Part shown: positions 17,311 through 26,378 of the stretch, piece by piece
Numbering within the stretch: the stretch's first letter is position 1
Layout of the letters: each line of letters begins with the position of its first letter
Source: Streptomyces flavofungini
Lineage (GTDB): Bacteria; Actinomycetota; Actinomycetes; Streptomycetales; Streptomycetaceae
DNA length: 64,000 nucleotides
Direction: 5' to 3'
Assembly (NCBI RefSeq): GCF_030388665.1
Contig: NZ_CP128846.1
Coordinates: forward strand, 2,644,001-2,708,000
Made by a program: the position numbers and the translations under genes
The notes under the pieces: generated by a model
The model's input: the letters and a program-made list of their open reading frames with translations, nothing else
Database searches by the model: none
Told to the model about the DNA's origin: nothing

Positions 17311-18204
17311 CTACCCGGCGGTACCCCCGCCAGAAACCCTGGTGGCGGGCCCGGAATCGAGGCGCGCGGCCGCGCGCCGACGGCGCCAGAGCACGAGCGG
17401 CACGGCGCCCGCGAGGCCGAGGGCGGCCGGGGCCGCACTCAGCGCCTGGCTGATGCCGGGCTGGTCGAAGGTGTCCGGGACCGGCAGCGTGCCCCAGCGG
17501 GTGGGGGGCCAGGCGATCACGAAGGCGCGGCCCACGACGTTGTCGACGGGGACGGCGCCGCCGCCGGGCTGGTTCTGGTGGTAGCGGGAGTCCAGGGAGT
17601 TCTGCCGGTGGTCACCCATGACCCAGATCTTGCCCTTGGGGACCTTGACCTTGAACTGGCCGCCCTGGTCGTCGACCGTGCAGGGGGTGTTGCCCTCGAA
17701 GACGTAGTTCTTCTCGTTCAGCGCCTTGCCGTTGACCTTCACCGGGCCGGTGCCCTTGCACTCGACGGTGTCGCCGCCGACGGCGATGACGCGCTTGATG
17801 AGGTCCTTCTCGTCGGCGGACGGCATCAGGCCGATCCAGCCGAGGACCTTCTGCACGGCGTTCGGGTCGGGGGTGGGCTCGCCGTCCAGCCAGTGGCCCG
17901 GGTCCTTGAAGACCACGACCTCGCCGCGCTCGGGCTCGGAGCCGAACCACGGCGTCAGCTTGTCGACGAGCACCCGGTCGCCCTGCTGCAGCGTGTTCTG
18001 CATCGAGTCCGAGGGGATCGAGAACGCCTGGACCAGGAAGGTCTTGATGACGAGGGCGAGGATCAGCGCGATGCCGATGAGGAGCGGCAGCTCCTTCCAG
18101 AAGGACTTGGGCTTCTTGCCCTTCGCCGGCTTGGGCGGCTCCGTGCCCTCGGGGCCGGGGACGCCGGTCTCGCCGGGGGCCGGGGTGTCAGGGCCGGTGC
18201 TCAT
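17311..18204 (-). CDS. sipY: Type I signal peptidase SipY
   Basis: Signal peptidase I with catalytic Ser67 (IPSDSM) and Lys137 (LIKRVIAVGGD). It has an N-terminal anchor about residues 38-58 after a Pro/Lys-rich head, and a C-terminal hydrophobic segment (LSAAPAALGLAGAVPLVLW) before a basic end, so it is anchored twice. The start ATG 18204 lies inside the sipX 3' end (17-base overlap) with GGGGGAC upstream, giving 297 aa. The longer frame from 18309 would overlap sipX by 122 bases. SipY is reported as the main signal peptidase for secretion in S. lividans. Confidence 0.94.
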   Translation of the reverse strand: MSTGPDTPAPGETGVPGPEGTEPPKPAKGKKPKSFWKELPLLIGIALILALVIKTFLVQAFSIPSDSMQNTLQQGDRVLVDKLTPWFGSEPERGEVVVFKDPGHWLDGEPTPDPNAVQKVLGWIGLMPSADEKDLIKRVIAVGGDTVECKGTGPVKVNGKALNEKNYVFEGNTPCTVDDQGGQFKVKVPKGKIWVMGDHRQNSLDSRYHQNQPGGGAVPVDNVVGRAFVIAWPPTRWGTLPVPDTFDQPGISQALSAAPAALGLAGAVPLVLWRRRRAAARLDSGPATRVSGGGTAG

Positions 18205-19270
18205 CCCGTCCCCCGCGGGTGCGGGTACCGGTCCCGCGGAGCGCCCGGGCTGCTCCTCGGGCCCCTCGTGTCCGGATCGTGCGCCGACCGCCACATCCCC
18301 CACATCCACTCCTCAGTCCGTACCGCCGCCTGCCCCGTATGCGATGCAGGCCCACCACTCCCATAACGAGCGGGAGTTCCGCAGGGGTCGGGAGGCCGGT
18401 AATTCCATTGCGATCGCCGGGGGCCACCCTATGCGACGCTCCTGTGGCCGTGGCCGACCCGGAGGGCGCGTCGGGCACGGACGCGTACGCACCGGGTTCG
18501 TCCAGCTGACGCCAGTGGCCGAACGGCCAGGCGATGACCAGCGCGCGGCCCACGACCTCATCCTCCGAGACGGTGCCGCTGAACTTTTCGTTCCGGTGGA
18601 AGCGTGAGTCGGCGGAGTCCGACCGGTGGTCGCCCATCATGAACAGGCGCCCCTCGGGCACCTTCACCTTGAACTCGAAGAGGGAGGGCTTGTCCCCGGG
18701 GAAGAGGTACGGCTCGTCGATCGCCACGCCGTTGACGGTGACTTTGTCGTTCTTGTCACAGCACTGCACGGTGTCGCCGCCGACGCCGACGACCCGCTTG
18801 ATCAGGTCGCGCTCGCCGTCGGACGGGAGCAGCCCGATGAAGGTCAGGCCCTGTTTGATCTGCTTGATGACGACGGGGTCGTCCTTCTTCTTGCCGCTCT
18901 CCTCCTCCATCCAGTTGCCGGGGTCCTTGAAGACGACGACGTCCCCGCGCGCGGGCTTGCTGCCGAACCACGGGGTGAGCTTGTCGACCAGGACACGGTC
19001 GCCGATGCGGATCGTCTGCTCCATGGAGCCCGAGGGGATCACGAAGGCCTGCACCAGGAAGGTCTTCAGGACCAGGGCTATCAGCAGGGCGACGACTATG
19101 AGGAGCGGTATCTCCTTGATCGCGGAGCGGCGCCTGCGGCGCTTGACCTTCTTCGCGAGCTTGCGGCGCTCGGCCCGGCCGGGCAGGACGGGGGCGCTGG
19201 TCGGGCGCGTGCCGGTGGGCAGCCGGGTGTCGGCCGCGTGGGTGGCCTTCGCGCGGCCGCGGTTACCCAT
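18188..19270 (-). CDS. sipX: Type I signal peptidase SipX
   Basis: Signal peptidase I of 360 aa, the longest of the four. It has a very basic N-terminus (KKVKRRRRRS), an anchor about residues 53-70, catalytic Ser82 in VIPSGSM and Lys158 in LIKRVVGVGGD. A weak hydrophobic segment ELPLVMGVVGL near residue 290 is followed by an Arg/Gly-rich tail of about 60 residues that contains CGGCGG. The tail-coding DNA reads into the start of sipY. ATG 19270 overlaps the sipW stop by eight bases, so W, X and Y are translationally linked. Confidence 0.94.
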   Translation of the reverse strand: MGNRGRAKATHAADTRLPTGTRPTSAPVLPGRAERRKLAKKVKRRRRRSAIKEIPLLIVVALLIALVLKTFLVQAFVIPSGSMEQTIRIGDRVLVDKLTPWFGSKPARGDVVVFKDPGNWMEEESGKKKDDPVVIKQIKQGLTFIGLLPSDGERDLIKRVVGVGGDTVQCCDKNDKVTVNGVAIDEPYLFPGDKPSLFEFKVKVPEGRLFMMGDHRSDSADSRFHRNEKFSGTVSEDEVVGRALVIAWPFGHWRQLDEPGAYASVPDAPSGSATATGASHRVAPGDRNGITGLPTPAELPLVMGVVGLHRIRGRRRYGLRSGCGGCGGRRTIRTRGARGAARALRGTGTRTRGGRDEHRP

Positions 19271-19985
19271 GCGCGCCGCCTGGTGCCGGCACGCGCGCGT
19301 AGGCGTCGGGGCGCTTCAGGGAGGTCCAGCGGCTGAGCGGCCAGGCGATCCAGTCGGCCCTGCCGATGACCGCGTCGACGGGGACCATGCCGCCGCCGGG
19401 AGAGCCCAGGTGGTCGCGGGAGTCGCTGGAGTCGCCGCGGTGGTCGCCGAGCAGGAAGAGGGTGCCGTCGGGCACGACGACGTCGAAGGGCACCTTGGAG
19501 GGGGCGTCTCCGGGGAAGAGGTAGGGCTCGTTGACAGGCTCGCCGTTCACCTTGATCCTCCCCCGCTTGTCGCAGCAGACCACGCGGTCCCCGCCGATCC
19601 CCGCGACCCGCTTGACGTAGTTGGAGTCTCCGAAGTACCCGCTGCCGTCGAAGACGACGGCGTCTCCGCGCTGGGGGCCGGAACCGAAACGGTACGCCAA
19701 CTTGTTGACGATGACGCGGTCTCCGGGCTGGAACGCGGGCTGCATGGAGCCACTGGGGATCGCGAACGGCTGCACCACGAAGGTGCTGAGGATCAGCAGG
19801 ACGATCAGGGTGAGGAGGGCGGACAGGGTGATCCTGCCGCCCGGGAGCCAGTCCATGACGGACGCGAAAACGGAACGCGACCGCTCCTCCGTGCCCTCCG
19901 GATCCGGTGCGTCCGCGGGTGCGGGGTCGGACTCGGAGGAGGGGGAGGAGCGGTCGCGCTCCGTGTGCTGTGCTTCGGTGTCCAT
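19263..19985 (-). CDS. sipW: Type I signal peptidase SipW
   Basis: First of the four tandem signal peptidases, 240 aa. It has an acidic, Ser/Pro-rich cytoplasmic head of about 50 residues, one anchor at about 52-72, catalytic Ser80 (IPSGSM) and Lys125 (YVKRVAGIGGD). Unlike X, Y and Z it ends soon after the catalytic domain, with no C-terminal hydrophobic segment. It starts at ATG 19985, 69 bases after rplS, and leads the sipWXY operon. Having several paralogues fits the heavy protein secretion of Streptomyces. Confidence 0.94.
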   Translation of the reverse strand: MDTEAQHTERDRSSPSSESDPAPADAPDPEGTEERSRSVFASVMDWLPGGRITLSALLTLIVLLILSTFVVQPFAIPSGSMQPAFQPGDRVIVNKLAYRFGSGPQRGDAVVFDGSGYFGDSNYVKRVAGIGGDRVVCCDKRGRIKVNGEPVNEPYLFPGDAPSKVPFDVVVPDGTLFLLGDHRGDSSDSRDHLGSPGGGMVPVDAVIGRADWIAWPLSRWTSLKRPDAYARVPAPGGAHG

Positions 19986-20054
19986 CGGGGCCAGATGTTA
20001 TCCGGCCCGGCTTCGGACCCGCGTAAAGCTCGACCCGGTGGGCCGGGCGCGCGA

Positions 20055-20405
20055 TCAGCTCTCGCGCTTCTCCTTGATCTTCGCGGCCTTGCCGCGCAGG
20101 TCACGCAGGTAGTACAGCTTGGCGCGACGGACGTCGCCCTTCGTGACGAGCTCGATCTTCTCGACGATCGGGGTGTGCACCGGGAAGGTGCGCTCGACGC
20201 CGACGGAGAACGAGACCTTGCGGACCGTGAAGGTCTCGCGGACACCGGCGCCCTGGCGGCGGATGACTACGCCCTTGAACTGCTGCACACGGGAGCGGTT
20301 GCCCTCGATGACGCGGACGTGGACGTTGACGGTGTCACCCGGACGGAAGGCCGGGATGTCGCTGCGCAGCGACGCGGAGTCGACGGAGTCGAGCAGGTGA
20401 GACAT
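20055..20405 (-). CDS. rplS: 50S ribosomal protein bL19
   Basis: Ribosomal protein at the subunit interface. 116 aa from ATG 20405 ([20 protein letters not shown]), with the conserved [19 protein letters not shown] and [14 protein letters not shown] segments. The longer frame to 20648 overlaps trmD and is not real. It lies downstream of trmD with a 131-base leader containing an 8-bp stem hairpin, a setting where separate control of ribosomal protein dose is plausible. Confidence 0.98.
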   Translation of the reverse strand: MSHLLDSVDSASLRSDIPAFRPGDTVNVHVRVIEGNRSRVQQFKGVVIRRQGAGVRETFTVRKVSFSVGVERTFPVHTPIVEKIELVTKGDVRRAKLYYLRDLRGKAAKIKEKRES

Positions 20406-20421
20406 GATCGTCTGCTTTCTT

Positions 20422-20445
20422 CGCTGATGCCACAGGTCATCAGCG
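20422..20445 (-). promoter_or_regulatory. Hairpin in the rplS leader
   Basis: CGCTGATG (20422-20429) and CATCAGCG (20438-20445) are exact reverse complements around an eight-base loop. The hairpin ends 16 bases before the rplS start codon, close to the ribosome-binding region. It may be an attenuator or a protein-binding leader. Confidence 0.55.
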
Positions 20446-20536
20446 GAACATGGTGATGAGGTTTCGGTAGCTGATCGCGTCGGGCCGGCGTCGTTCCCCC
20501 TGTGGCAGGGGCGCAGGCTGGACGTACAGCAGCGGC

Positions 20537-21358
20537 CTATTCTTCCACGGCCTGGGGGTCTGGCCCAAATCGGCCGTCGGGCCCCGGCCGCCACCCCAGG
20601 ATCGAGAGCATCTCCCGGTCCTTCTTGTCGAAGACCGAGGGGTCGCAACGCTCGATGAGATCGGGCCTGTTACGGGTGGTGCGCCGCAGCGCCTCGTCCC
20701 GGCGCCAGCGGGCGATCTTGCCGTGGTGACCGCTGAGCAGGACGTCCGGAATGCCGTGACCGCGCCACTGCGGGGGCTTGGTGTAGACGGGGCCTTCGAG
20801 GAGGTTGGCCATGGCGCCGGGCGCGAAGGAGTCGTCGCGGTGGGACTCGGCGTTGCCGAGGACACCGGGCAGGAGCCGGGCCACGGCCTCCGTGACGACC
20901 AGGACGGCAGCCTCTCCGCCCGCGAGGACGTAGTCGCCGATGGAGACCTCGTAGACGGGCATCCGGGTCGCGTACTCGTCGATGACGCGGCGGTCGATGC
21001 CCTCGTAGCGCGCGGGCGTGAAGACCAGCCAGGGCCGCTCGGAGAGGTCGACGGCGAGTTCCTGGGTGAAGGGGCGCCCGCTGGGCGTGGGGACGACGAG
21101 GACGGGCCCGTGGGCCCCCGCCTCATACCCCTCGGCGAGCACGTCGTCGAGGGCCGCGCCCCAGGGGTCGGTCTTCATGACCATGCCCGGACCGCCGCCG
21201 TAGGGGGTGTCGTCGACCGTGTTGTGCCGGTCGTACGTCCACTCCCTGAGGTCGTGCACGTGGACGTCGAGCTGTCCGCGCGCGCGTGCCTTGCCCACGA
21301 GGGAGACGTTCAGGGGGTCCAGGTACTCGGGAAAGATCGTGACGACGTCGAGCCGCAT
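20537..21358 (-). CDS. trmD: tRNA (guanine-N1)-methyltransferase TrmD
   Basis: Makes m1G37 in tRNAs reading CNN codons, preventing +1 frameshifts. SPOUT fold; the trefoil-knot SAM-binding region is clear in [20 protein letters not shown]-terminus [16 protein letters not shown], 273 aa, normal length. Its ATG overlaps the rimM stop by one base (TAATG), so the pair is translationally coupled in the rpsP-khpA-rimM-trmD-rplS group. Confidence 0.98.
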   Translation of the reverse strand: MRLDVVTIFPEYLDPLNVSLVGKARARGQLDVHVHDLREWTYDRHNTVDDTPYGGGPGMVMKTDPWGAALDDVLAEGYEAGAHGPVLVVPTPSGRPFTQELAVDLSERPWLVFTPARYEGIDRRVIDEYATRMPVYEVSIGDYVLAGGEAAVLVVTEAVARLLPGVLGNAESHRDDSFAPGAMANLLEGPVYTKPPQWRGHGIPDVLLSGHHGKIARWRRDEALRRTTRNRPDLIERCDPSVFDKKDREMLSILGWRPGPDGRFGPDPQAVEE

Positions 21359-21951
21359 TACGCCTGGTCCTCCGGAGCCGCCTCGGCGTCACGCCGGTCC
21401 TCCGGAGCCGCCTCCGCCTCCCGCGCGGACGCGATCTCCGCGCGGTCGTCGATGAGCCCGGGCGGCGGGTCGATGATCGCCCGCTGCTCCTCCAGGTCGA
21501 TCTCGGTGACGATCTGCTCGACGAACGGGATCATCACCTCGCTGCCGTCGGGCCGCTCCACGATGAACAGGTCCTGCGAGGGCAGGTGGGAGATCTCCGT
21601 GATCCGGCCGATCTCGACGCCGTCCCGGGTGACCACGTCGAGGTCCATCAGCTGGTGGTCGTAGAACTCCTCCGGGTCCTCCGGGAGCTCCTCGGGGTCG
21701 ACCTCGGCGATCAGCAGCGTGTTGCGCAGCGCCTCGGCGCCCGAGCGGTCGCGTACGCCCGCGAAGCGCAGGAGCAGCCTGCCGCTGTGCACCCGGCCGG
21801 TCTCGATGGTCAGCGGCCCCACCGTGGCGGGGTCGGTGGCGAGCACGGCGCCGGGGCCGAGCCGCAGCTCCGGCTCGTCGGTGCGCACCTCGACGGTGAC
21901 CTCGCCCTTGATGCCGTGGGCGCGGCCGATCCGCGCGACTACGAGCTGCAC
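21358..21951 (-). CDS. rimM: Ribosome maturation factor RimM
   Basis: Assists late 30S assembly near the uS19 head region. N-terminal RimM beta-barrel with the motif [20 protein letters not shown], then a PRC-barrel ([25 protein letters not shown]). The C-terminal 25 residues carry a direct repeat, [18 protein letters not shown], encoded by a DNA repeat at about 21364-21422. 197 aa in total. Confidence 0.97.
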   Translation of the reverse strand: MQLVVARIGRAHGIKGEVTVEVRTDEPELRLGPGAVLATDPATVGPLTIETGRVHSGRLLLRFAGVRDRSGAEALRNTLLIAEVDPEELPEDPEEFYDHQLMDLDVVTRDGVEIGRITEISHLPSQDLFIVERPDGSEVMIPFVEQIVTEIDLEEQRAIIDPPPGLIDDRAEIASAREAEAAPEDRRDAEAAPEDQA

Positions 21952-22037
21952 TGTGCTGTCTCTCCCTTGCTGAATACGACTGCGGGCCGGGGACGGCCCT
22001 TGAGCCCTCCCCGGCCCGAGCCGGTGCTACGTGTGGT

Positions 22038-22277
22038 TCAGTGAACCTGGTCCACGTCGACGAGGTCGACGCGGACACCGCGGCCGCCGATGGCGCCGAC
22101 GACGGTGCGCAGGGCGCGTGCGGTGCGGCCGTTGCGGCCGATCACCTTGCCCAGGTCGTCCGGGTGGACCCGGACTTCGAGGACGCGTCCGCGGCGCAGG
22201 TTGCGCGAGGCGACCTGCACGTCGTCGGGGTTGTCGACGATGCCCTTCACGAGGTGCTCGAGAGCCTCCTCGAGCAT
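22038..22277 (-). CDS. khpA: KH-domain RNA-binding protein KhpA
   Basis: 79-residue single KH domain with the GKVIGRNGRTARALR motif (GXXG loop). In Gram-positives KhpA pairs with KhpB/Jag and affects cell division and mRNA; the partner gene is not in this window. It starts at ATG 22277, two bases after the rpsP stop, so it is co-transcribed with rpsP. Confidence 0.95.
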   Translation of the reverse strand: MLEEALEHLVKGIVDNPDDVQVASRNLRRGRVLEVRVHPDDLGKVIGRNGRTARALRTVVGAIGGRGVRVDLVDVDQVH

Positions 22278-22279
22278 GA

Positions 22280-22714
22280 TCAGGCCTCGGTCGACTCGGC
22301 CGCGGACTCGGCCGGGGCCTCGTCCTTCTTCTCGGCCTTCTTCTTCTGGGTGATGGCGTCACCCTTGGGCTCGCCTTCGGCGTCCTTGGCCACGGCCTCG
22401 AAGAGGGCGCGGTGGTCGGCCTTGGGCTCCGGCTGCAGCAGCGGAGCGGGGGCCGGCAGGCCCTTGTGCTTCTGCCAGTCGCCGGTGAGCTTCAGGATCG
22501 CGAGGACCGGCTCGGTCGGCTGGGCGCCGACGGAAAGCCAGTACTGCGCGCGCTCCGAGTTGACCTCGATGCGCGAGGGGTTCTGCACCGGGTGGTACAG
22601 GCCGATCTCCTCGATGGCCCGGCCGTCACGGCGGGTACGGGAGTCGGCGACGACGATGCGGTAGTGAGGCGAACGGATCTTGCCCAGACGCTTCAGCTTG
22701 ATCTTGACTGCCAC
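22280..22714 (-). CDS. rpsP: 30S ribosomal protein bS16
   Basis: Small-subunit protein. The start is GTG 22714 ([20 protein letters not shown] follows), with AGGAG at 22730-22726. It is 144 aa because of a charged, Ala/Glu/Lys-rich tail of about 50 residues after the normal 90-residue bS16 body, common in actinobacteria. First gene of the rpsP-khpA-rimM-trmD-rplS series. Confidence 0.98.
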   Translation of the reverse strand: MAVKIKLKRLGKIRSPHYRIVVADSRTRRDGRAIEEIGLYHPVQNPSRIEVNSERAQYWLSVGAQPTEPVLAILKLTGDWQKHKGLPAPAPLLQPEPKADHRALFEAVAKDAEGEPKGDAITQKKKAEKKDEAPAESAAESTEA

Positions 22715-22923
22715 GGGAGTGGTGTCTCCTGGTCTTGACGTGGTTGGGCACAACGGGATGCCGCGTGGGGTTGCGGTACTCGAGGTGCCCGATGGACGCG
22801 TCAGCCGGAGGAGAGAGGGGTCCTGTGCGACTGTCGAGTACAGCCAGCCATTGTGCCACATGCCACCGGGGCGGCCGAATCGGGCCGACCGCCCCGCACC
22901 AGCTCATCGCGGGTGGGCCCGGC

Positions 22924-23526
22924 TCACCCCGCTCCCGCGCCGACGCCCACCACTTCCGGGATCCGGAAGGGCTTGCCGCAGCCGCCGCACATGATGGGCG
23001 CCTGGGCGAGGACGGACGGCACGACGCGGACGTTGCGCCCGCAGTCGCAGACGGCCTTCACCCGCACGCCGCCTCCGGAGGATCCGTGCCGGGCGGCAGG
23101 TCCGCGGAAAGTGCGTGAGGTGTCGGCCGTGGTGGCGACCGTGTGCGCGCGCAGGGCGCGCTGCAGCCGCTCGATGGTCGGGCGGTAGCGCTTCTTGGCC
23201 TCGGGGTTGAGCGTGACCAGGGAGAAGCCGCTGCTCGGGTGCGGCTCCTCCGGATGGTCCAGGCCCAGCTCCTCGGCGATCGAGAGGAATCTGCGATTGT
23301 GGTAGCGGCCCGCGCGTGAGGTGTCGCGTACGCCGCGGGCCGCGGCGATGCCGTGGACTGCCTCGTGCAGCAGTCGTTCGAAGGAGAGCTCGGCGCCACA
23401 GGCGGACGAGGACTCTCCGATCAGGGATTCGGGCGCGGCTAGGTCCGGCAGCTCGGAGTGGTGCCGCTGAATGTCGGCCCACGCCTGTGCCAGCTCTGCG
23501 GCGAGAACAGGTGGTGTCGTGCTCAC
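22924..23526 (-). CDS. Conserved actinobacterial protein with HEAVH motif and zinc ribbon
   Basis: Function not known. The 200-residue protein, counted from GTG 23526, has an N-terminal helical part, then SFERLLHEAVHGIAAARG, which fits a zincin HExxH motif, with a third candidate ligand His in RYHNRRF. The C-terminus has a zinc-ribbon pattern, CDCGRNVRV then CGGCGKPF. The order resembles SprT-type metalloproteases (HExxH then zinc ribbon), but the overall sequence is distinct. TTG 23577 would add 17 residues with no coding character. It lies upstream of rpsP on the same strand, behind an AT-rich gap likely to contain its promoter. Confidence 0.8.
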   Translation of the reverse strand: MSTTPPVLAAELAQAWADIQRHHSELPDLAAPESLIGESSSACGAELSFERLLHEAVHGIAAARGVRDTSRAGRYHNRRFLSIAEELGLDHPEEPHPSSGFSLVTLNPEAKKRYRPTIERLQRALRAHTVATTADTSRTFRGPAARHGSSGGGVRVKAVCDCGRNVRVVPSVLAQAPIMCGGCGKPFRIPEVVGVGAGAG

Positions 23527-23785
23527 GTCGTGACAACGAGCCGGGGTGCCTCCGGGTTCCATTCCGGGGCATCTCAAATAATTTGCACTTACCCGTCAGT
23601 TGCCGTTGATGCGTCCGGACGAGGGCGGGTGCGCTGATCTGCGGAGAAGCCTCGCAGCTCGCACCAAGCCGGTACGTAGCGGCGCGTACGCCCCGGCGCG
23701 TAGGTCAACTCCGTGCGCCGGGGCCCCTGTTGCGGAGAGGGCCGGCCGACGCCTCGTGAAGGCACCCGAGACGGAATCCCGGGTC

Positions 23786-25201
23786 TCAGTACGCGCGTGC
23801 CACGACGGCGACGTTACCGGGTGCGTCATCGGCGTCCGGCACCGCCCCGTCCTCCGCGACCAGACACCGTACGGTCACGCCGTGCTCGGCGAGCCTCGCC
23901 TCCCCCGCCGGGCCGAGCGCCGCCCACGGCAGCCGCGCCCAGCCGCCCGCAGCGGCGGCCTCGACGGCCTCGCCGACGTCGGCCACCTCGCTCGTACGGG
24001 ACTCCCTGCGGGCGCGGGCCTGGGCGAGCAGCAGCTCCTGGTCCTCTTCGAGGACGGTGGGCAGGAGCGTGGTGAGGGCGTCGAGGGCCACGGGCTGCTT
24101 GCCGCCCGCGATGCGGCGCACGAGCATCGCGGTGCCGTTCTCCAGGTCGCGCGGCCCGATCTCGACGCGGACCGGCACGCCCTTGAGCTCCCAGTCCACG
24201 GCGCGCCGCCCGAAGGGGGTCTCCGTACGGTCGTCGACCTGGACGCGCACGCCCGCCGCCGTCAGCCGCTCGCCGATCTCGCGCGCCTCGGCGAGCACGG
24301 CGTCGTCGTCCTTGACGGCGAGGACGACGGCCTGGACGGGCGCGAGGCGCGGCGGCAGGCGCAGGCCGTGGTCGTCGCCGTGCATCATCACCAGGGCGCC
24401 GATCATGCGGGTCGTGGCACCCCAGGAGGTCTGCCAGACCAGCTCCTGCTCGCCGTCCTTCGACAGGTACGTGGTGCCGAAGGCCCTGGCGAAGTTCTGG
24501 CCGAGTTCGTGGCTGGTGCCCAGCTGGAGGGCCTTGCCGTCGCCCATCATGCCTTCGAGCGTGAGGGTGTTGACGGCGCCCGCGAAGCGCTCGGCGGCCG
24601 TCTTGCGGCCGAGCACGAAGTCCATGGCGAGGAGGTCCCGCAGGAAGGCTCCGTAGACGTGCCGGTGGATCCGGGCGGCGAAGTCGCGCGCCTGCTCGTA
24701 CGTCGCGTGGGCCGTGTGGCCCTCCTGCCACAGGAACTCCGACGTGCGCAGGAACAGGCGCGGCCGCAGTTCCCAGCGGACCACGTTGGCCCACTGGTTG
24801 ATGAGCAGCGGCAGATCGCGGTAGCTCTGCACCCACTTGGAGAAGTACTCGTTGACGATGGTCTCCGAAGTGGGCCGGATGACGACCGGCTCCTCCAGTT
24901 CCTTGCCGCCGCCGTGGGTGACGACGGCCAGCTCCGGAGCGAAGCCCTCGACGTGCTCCGCCTCGCGCGTGAGATACGACTGCGGGATCAGGAGGGGAAA
25001 GTACGCGTTCTGGGTACCCGTCTCCTTGATGCGTACGTCCATGTCCTGCTGCATCCGCTCCCACAGCCCGTAGCCGTACGGTCGGATCACCATGGTGCCG
25101 CGCACCGGCCCGTTGTCGGCCAGCTCGGCCTTGGTGATCAGCTCCTGGTACCAGCGGGGGAAGTCGTCCGCGCGGGGCGTGAGTACGGGTGCCTTTGCCA
25201 T
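23786..25201 (-). CDS. proS: Prolyl-tRNA synthetase, eukaryote/archaeal-like short type
   Basis: Charges tRNA-Pro. Class II synthetase core: FPRWYQELITKAELADNGPV at the N-terminus, motif 2 FLRTSEFLWQEGHTAHATYE, and the PTSETIVNEYFSKWVQSYR block. There is no bacterial insertion/editing domain between motifs 2 and 3. It is 471 aa and ends in ARAY, the conserved C-terminal Tyr of the archaeal/eukaryotic class. The C-terminal zinc domain of that class is degenerate: only one Cys (VRCLV) remains of the four expected. Start ATG 25201. Most Streptomyces also carry a standard 560-residue bacterial ProRS elsewhere, so this is probably a second copy. Confidence 0.93.
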   Translation of the reverse strand: MAKAPVLTPRADDFPRWYQELITKAELADNGPVRGTMVIRPYGYGLWERMQQDMDVRIKETGTQNAYFPLLIPQSYLTREAEHVEGFAPELAVVTHGGGKELEEPVVIRPTSETIVNEYFSKWVQSYRDLPLLINQWANVVRWELRPRLFLRTSEFLWQEGHTAHATYEQARDFAARIHRHVYGAFLRDLLAMDFVLGRKTAAERFAGAVNTLTLEGMMGDGKALQLGTSHELGQNFARAFGTTYLSKDGEQELVWQTSWGATTRMIGALVMMHGDDHGLRLPPRLAPVQAVVLAVKDDDAVLAEAREIGERLTAAGVRVQVDDRTETPFGRRAVDWELKGVPVRVEIGPRDLENGTAMLVRRIAGGKQPVALDALTTLLPTVLEEDQELLLAQARARRESRTSEVADVGEAVEAAAAGGWARLPWAALGPAGEARLAEHGVTVRCLVAEDGAVPDADDAPGNVAVVARAY

Positions 25202-25413
25202 GGCGCGCATGGTACGTCCGAGCCGTCTGAAGGGTCGGAAATTTACGGTCCCAGGGGGCGCACGACGGTGGCACACAAGCATTGCCTCACAACCCCTGGA
25301 CGCCACGACGGATGCGGAGTTCCCTGGCATACGGGGGGAGCGTGAACGCACGTCGTGGGGGCGGACGAACCGTACATCGGCACGACAACTCTCGGCGGAT
25401 TGGGGCGCTTTCG

Positions 25414-26274
25414 ATGACACCTACGCTCGTGCACTCTCACCGCCCGTGCGCGGGATCGACACCCCGTGCGGACCGGTGCGCACGCGCGCGTGACTGGGCG
25501 GAGATCCAGGAGAGGATGCTGGTCCCGCTCTATGAAGCGGTGTACGAACGACTGGAAGTGGGCCGCGACACGCGCCTTCTCGACCTGGGCTGCGGGTCCG
25601 GGCTCGCCCTCCTGATGGCGGCCGCGCGGGGCGCGTCGGTGACCGGCGTGGAACCGTCGGCGCCCGAACGGCTGGCGCTCGCGCGCGAACGCCTCGCGCC
25701 GGAGGGGACCGCGGGCACACGCCCACAGACCGGAACACGCCTGGTGGAGGGCTCACCCGAGGACGCCGCGTCCCCGGACGACGCGCCGTACACCCTGGTG
25801 ACCGCGTTCCAGCCGATCGGATGCGTGGCCGGCGACTCCGAGGGCCTTTCGGCACTCCTGGATACGGCGTCCCCGCTCGCCGAGCGGGGTGCCCCCGTCG
25901 TCCTTGTGGGCTGGGGCCCTCCGGAGCGCTGCACCACGTCCTCCGTGCTCCGGGTGGCCACCAAGCTCGCCGACCCGCTGCGCAGCACGCGCAGCTGGCG
26001 CCCGGCGTGCCGGGACGACCTGGAGGAGGTCGCGCACCGCGCGGGCCTCAAACCGGACGGCTCGGGCCGCGTGGCGTGCCCCTTCGGCTACGCGGACATG
26101 GACAGCGCCGTCCGCGGACTGCTGTCCACCGGCCTGTTCGACGCGGCGGTCGGCGCGACGGACGAGGTCCAGGTCGACAAGGAGCTGACCGAGGCACTGC
26201 ATCCGCATCAGCGCCGCGACGGCACGGTGTGGATGCCGAACGTATTCCGCTACCTGATCGCACGCACGACATAG
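25414..26274 (+). CDS. SAM-dependent methyltransferase, class I
   Basis: Small-molecule methyltransferase of unknown substrate, 286 aa from ATG 25414. Motif I is LLDLGCGSGLALLMAAARG, motif II VTGVEPSAPERL, and the post-I acidic residue is E in GVEPS. The rest matches the methyltransferase-11-like fold. It diverges from proS across a 212-base gap that must hold both promoters. Upstream in-frame ATGs at 25282 and 25312 have no supporting ribosome-binding site. Confidence 0.88.
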   Translation: MTPTLVHSHRPCAGSTPRADRCARARDWAEIQERMLVPLYEAVYERLEVGRDTRLLDLGCGSGLALLMAAARGASVTGVEPSAPERLALARERLAPEGTAGTRPQTGTRLVEGSPEDAASPDDAPYTLVTAFQPIGCVAGDSEGLSALLDTASPLAERGAPVVLVGWGPPERCTTSSVLRVATKLADPLRSTRSWRPACRDDLEEVAHRAGLKPDGSGRVACPFGYADMDSAVRGLLSTGLFDAAVGATDEVQVDKELTEALHPHQRRDGTVWMPNVFRYLIARTT

Positions 26275-26378
26275 CAGCCACGGCTGCGTACGCACGGCTG
26301 AGCACGCACTACAGGAGACGGGCCCCGGAAGTCGCTCTCTCCGTAGACCCCGCACACCGCACGGCACCGACACGCGCC

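Noticed and set aside
23600..25345. 581-codon plus-strand frame opposite proS
   Set aside because: Antisense shadow; the minus strand encodes class II synthetase motifs.
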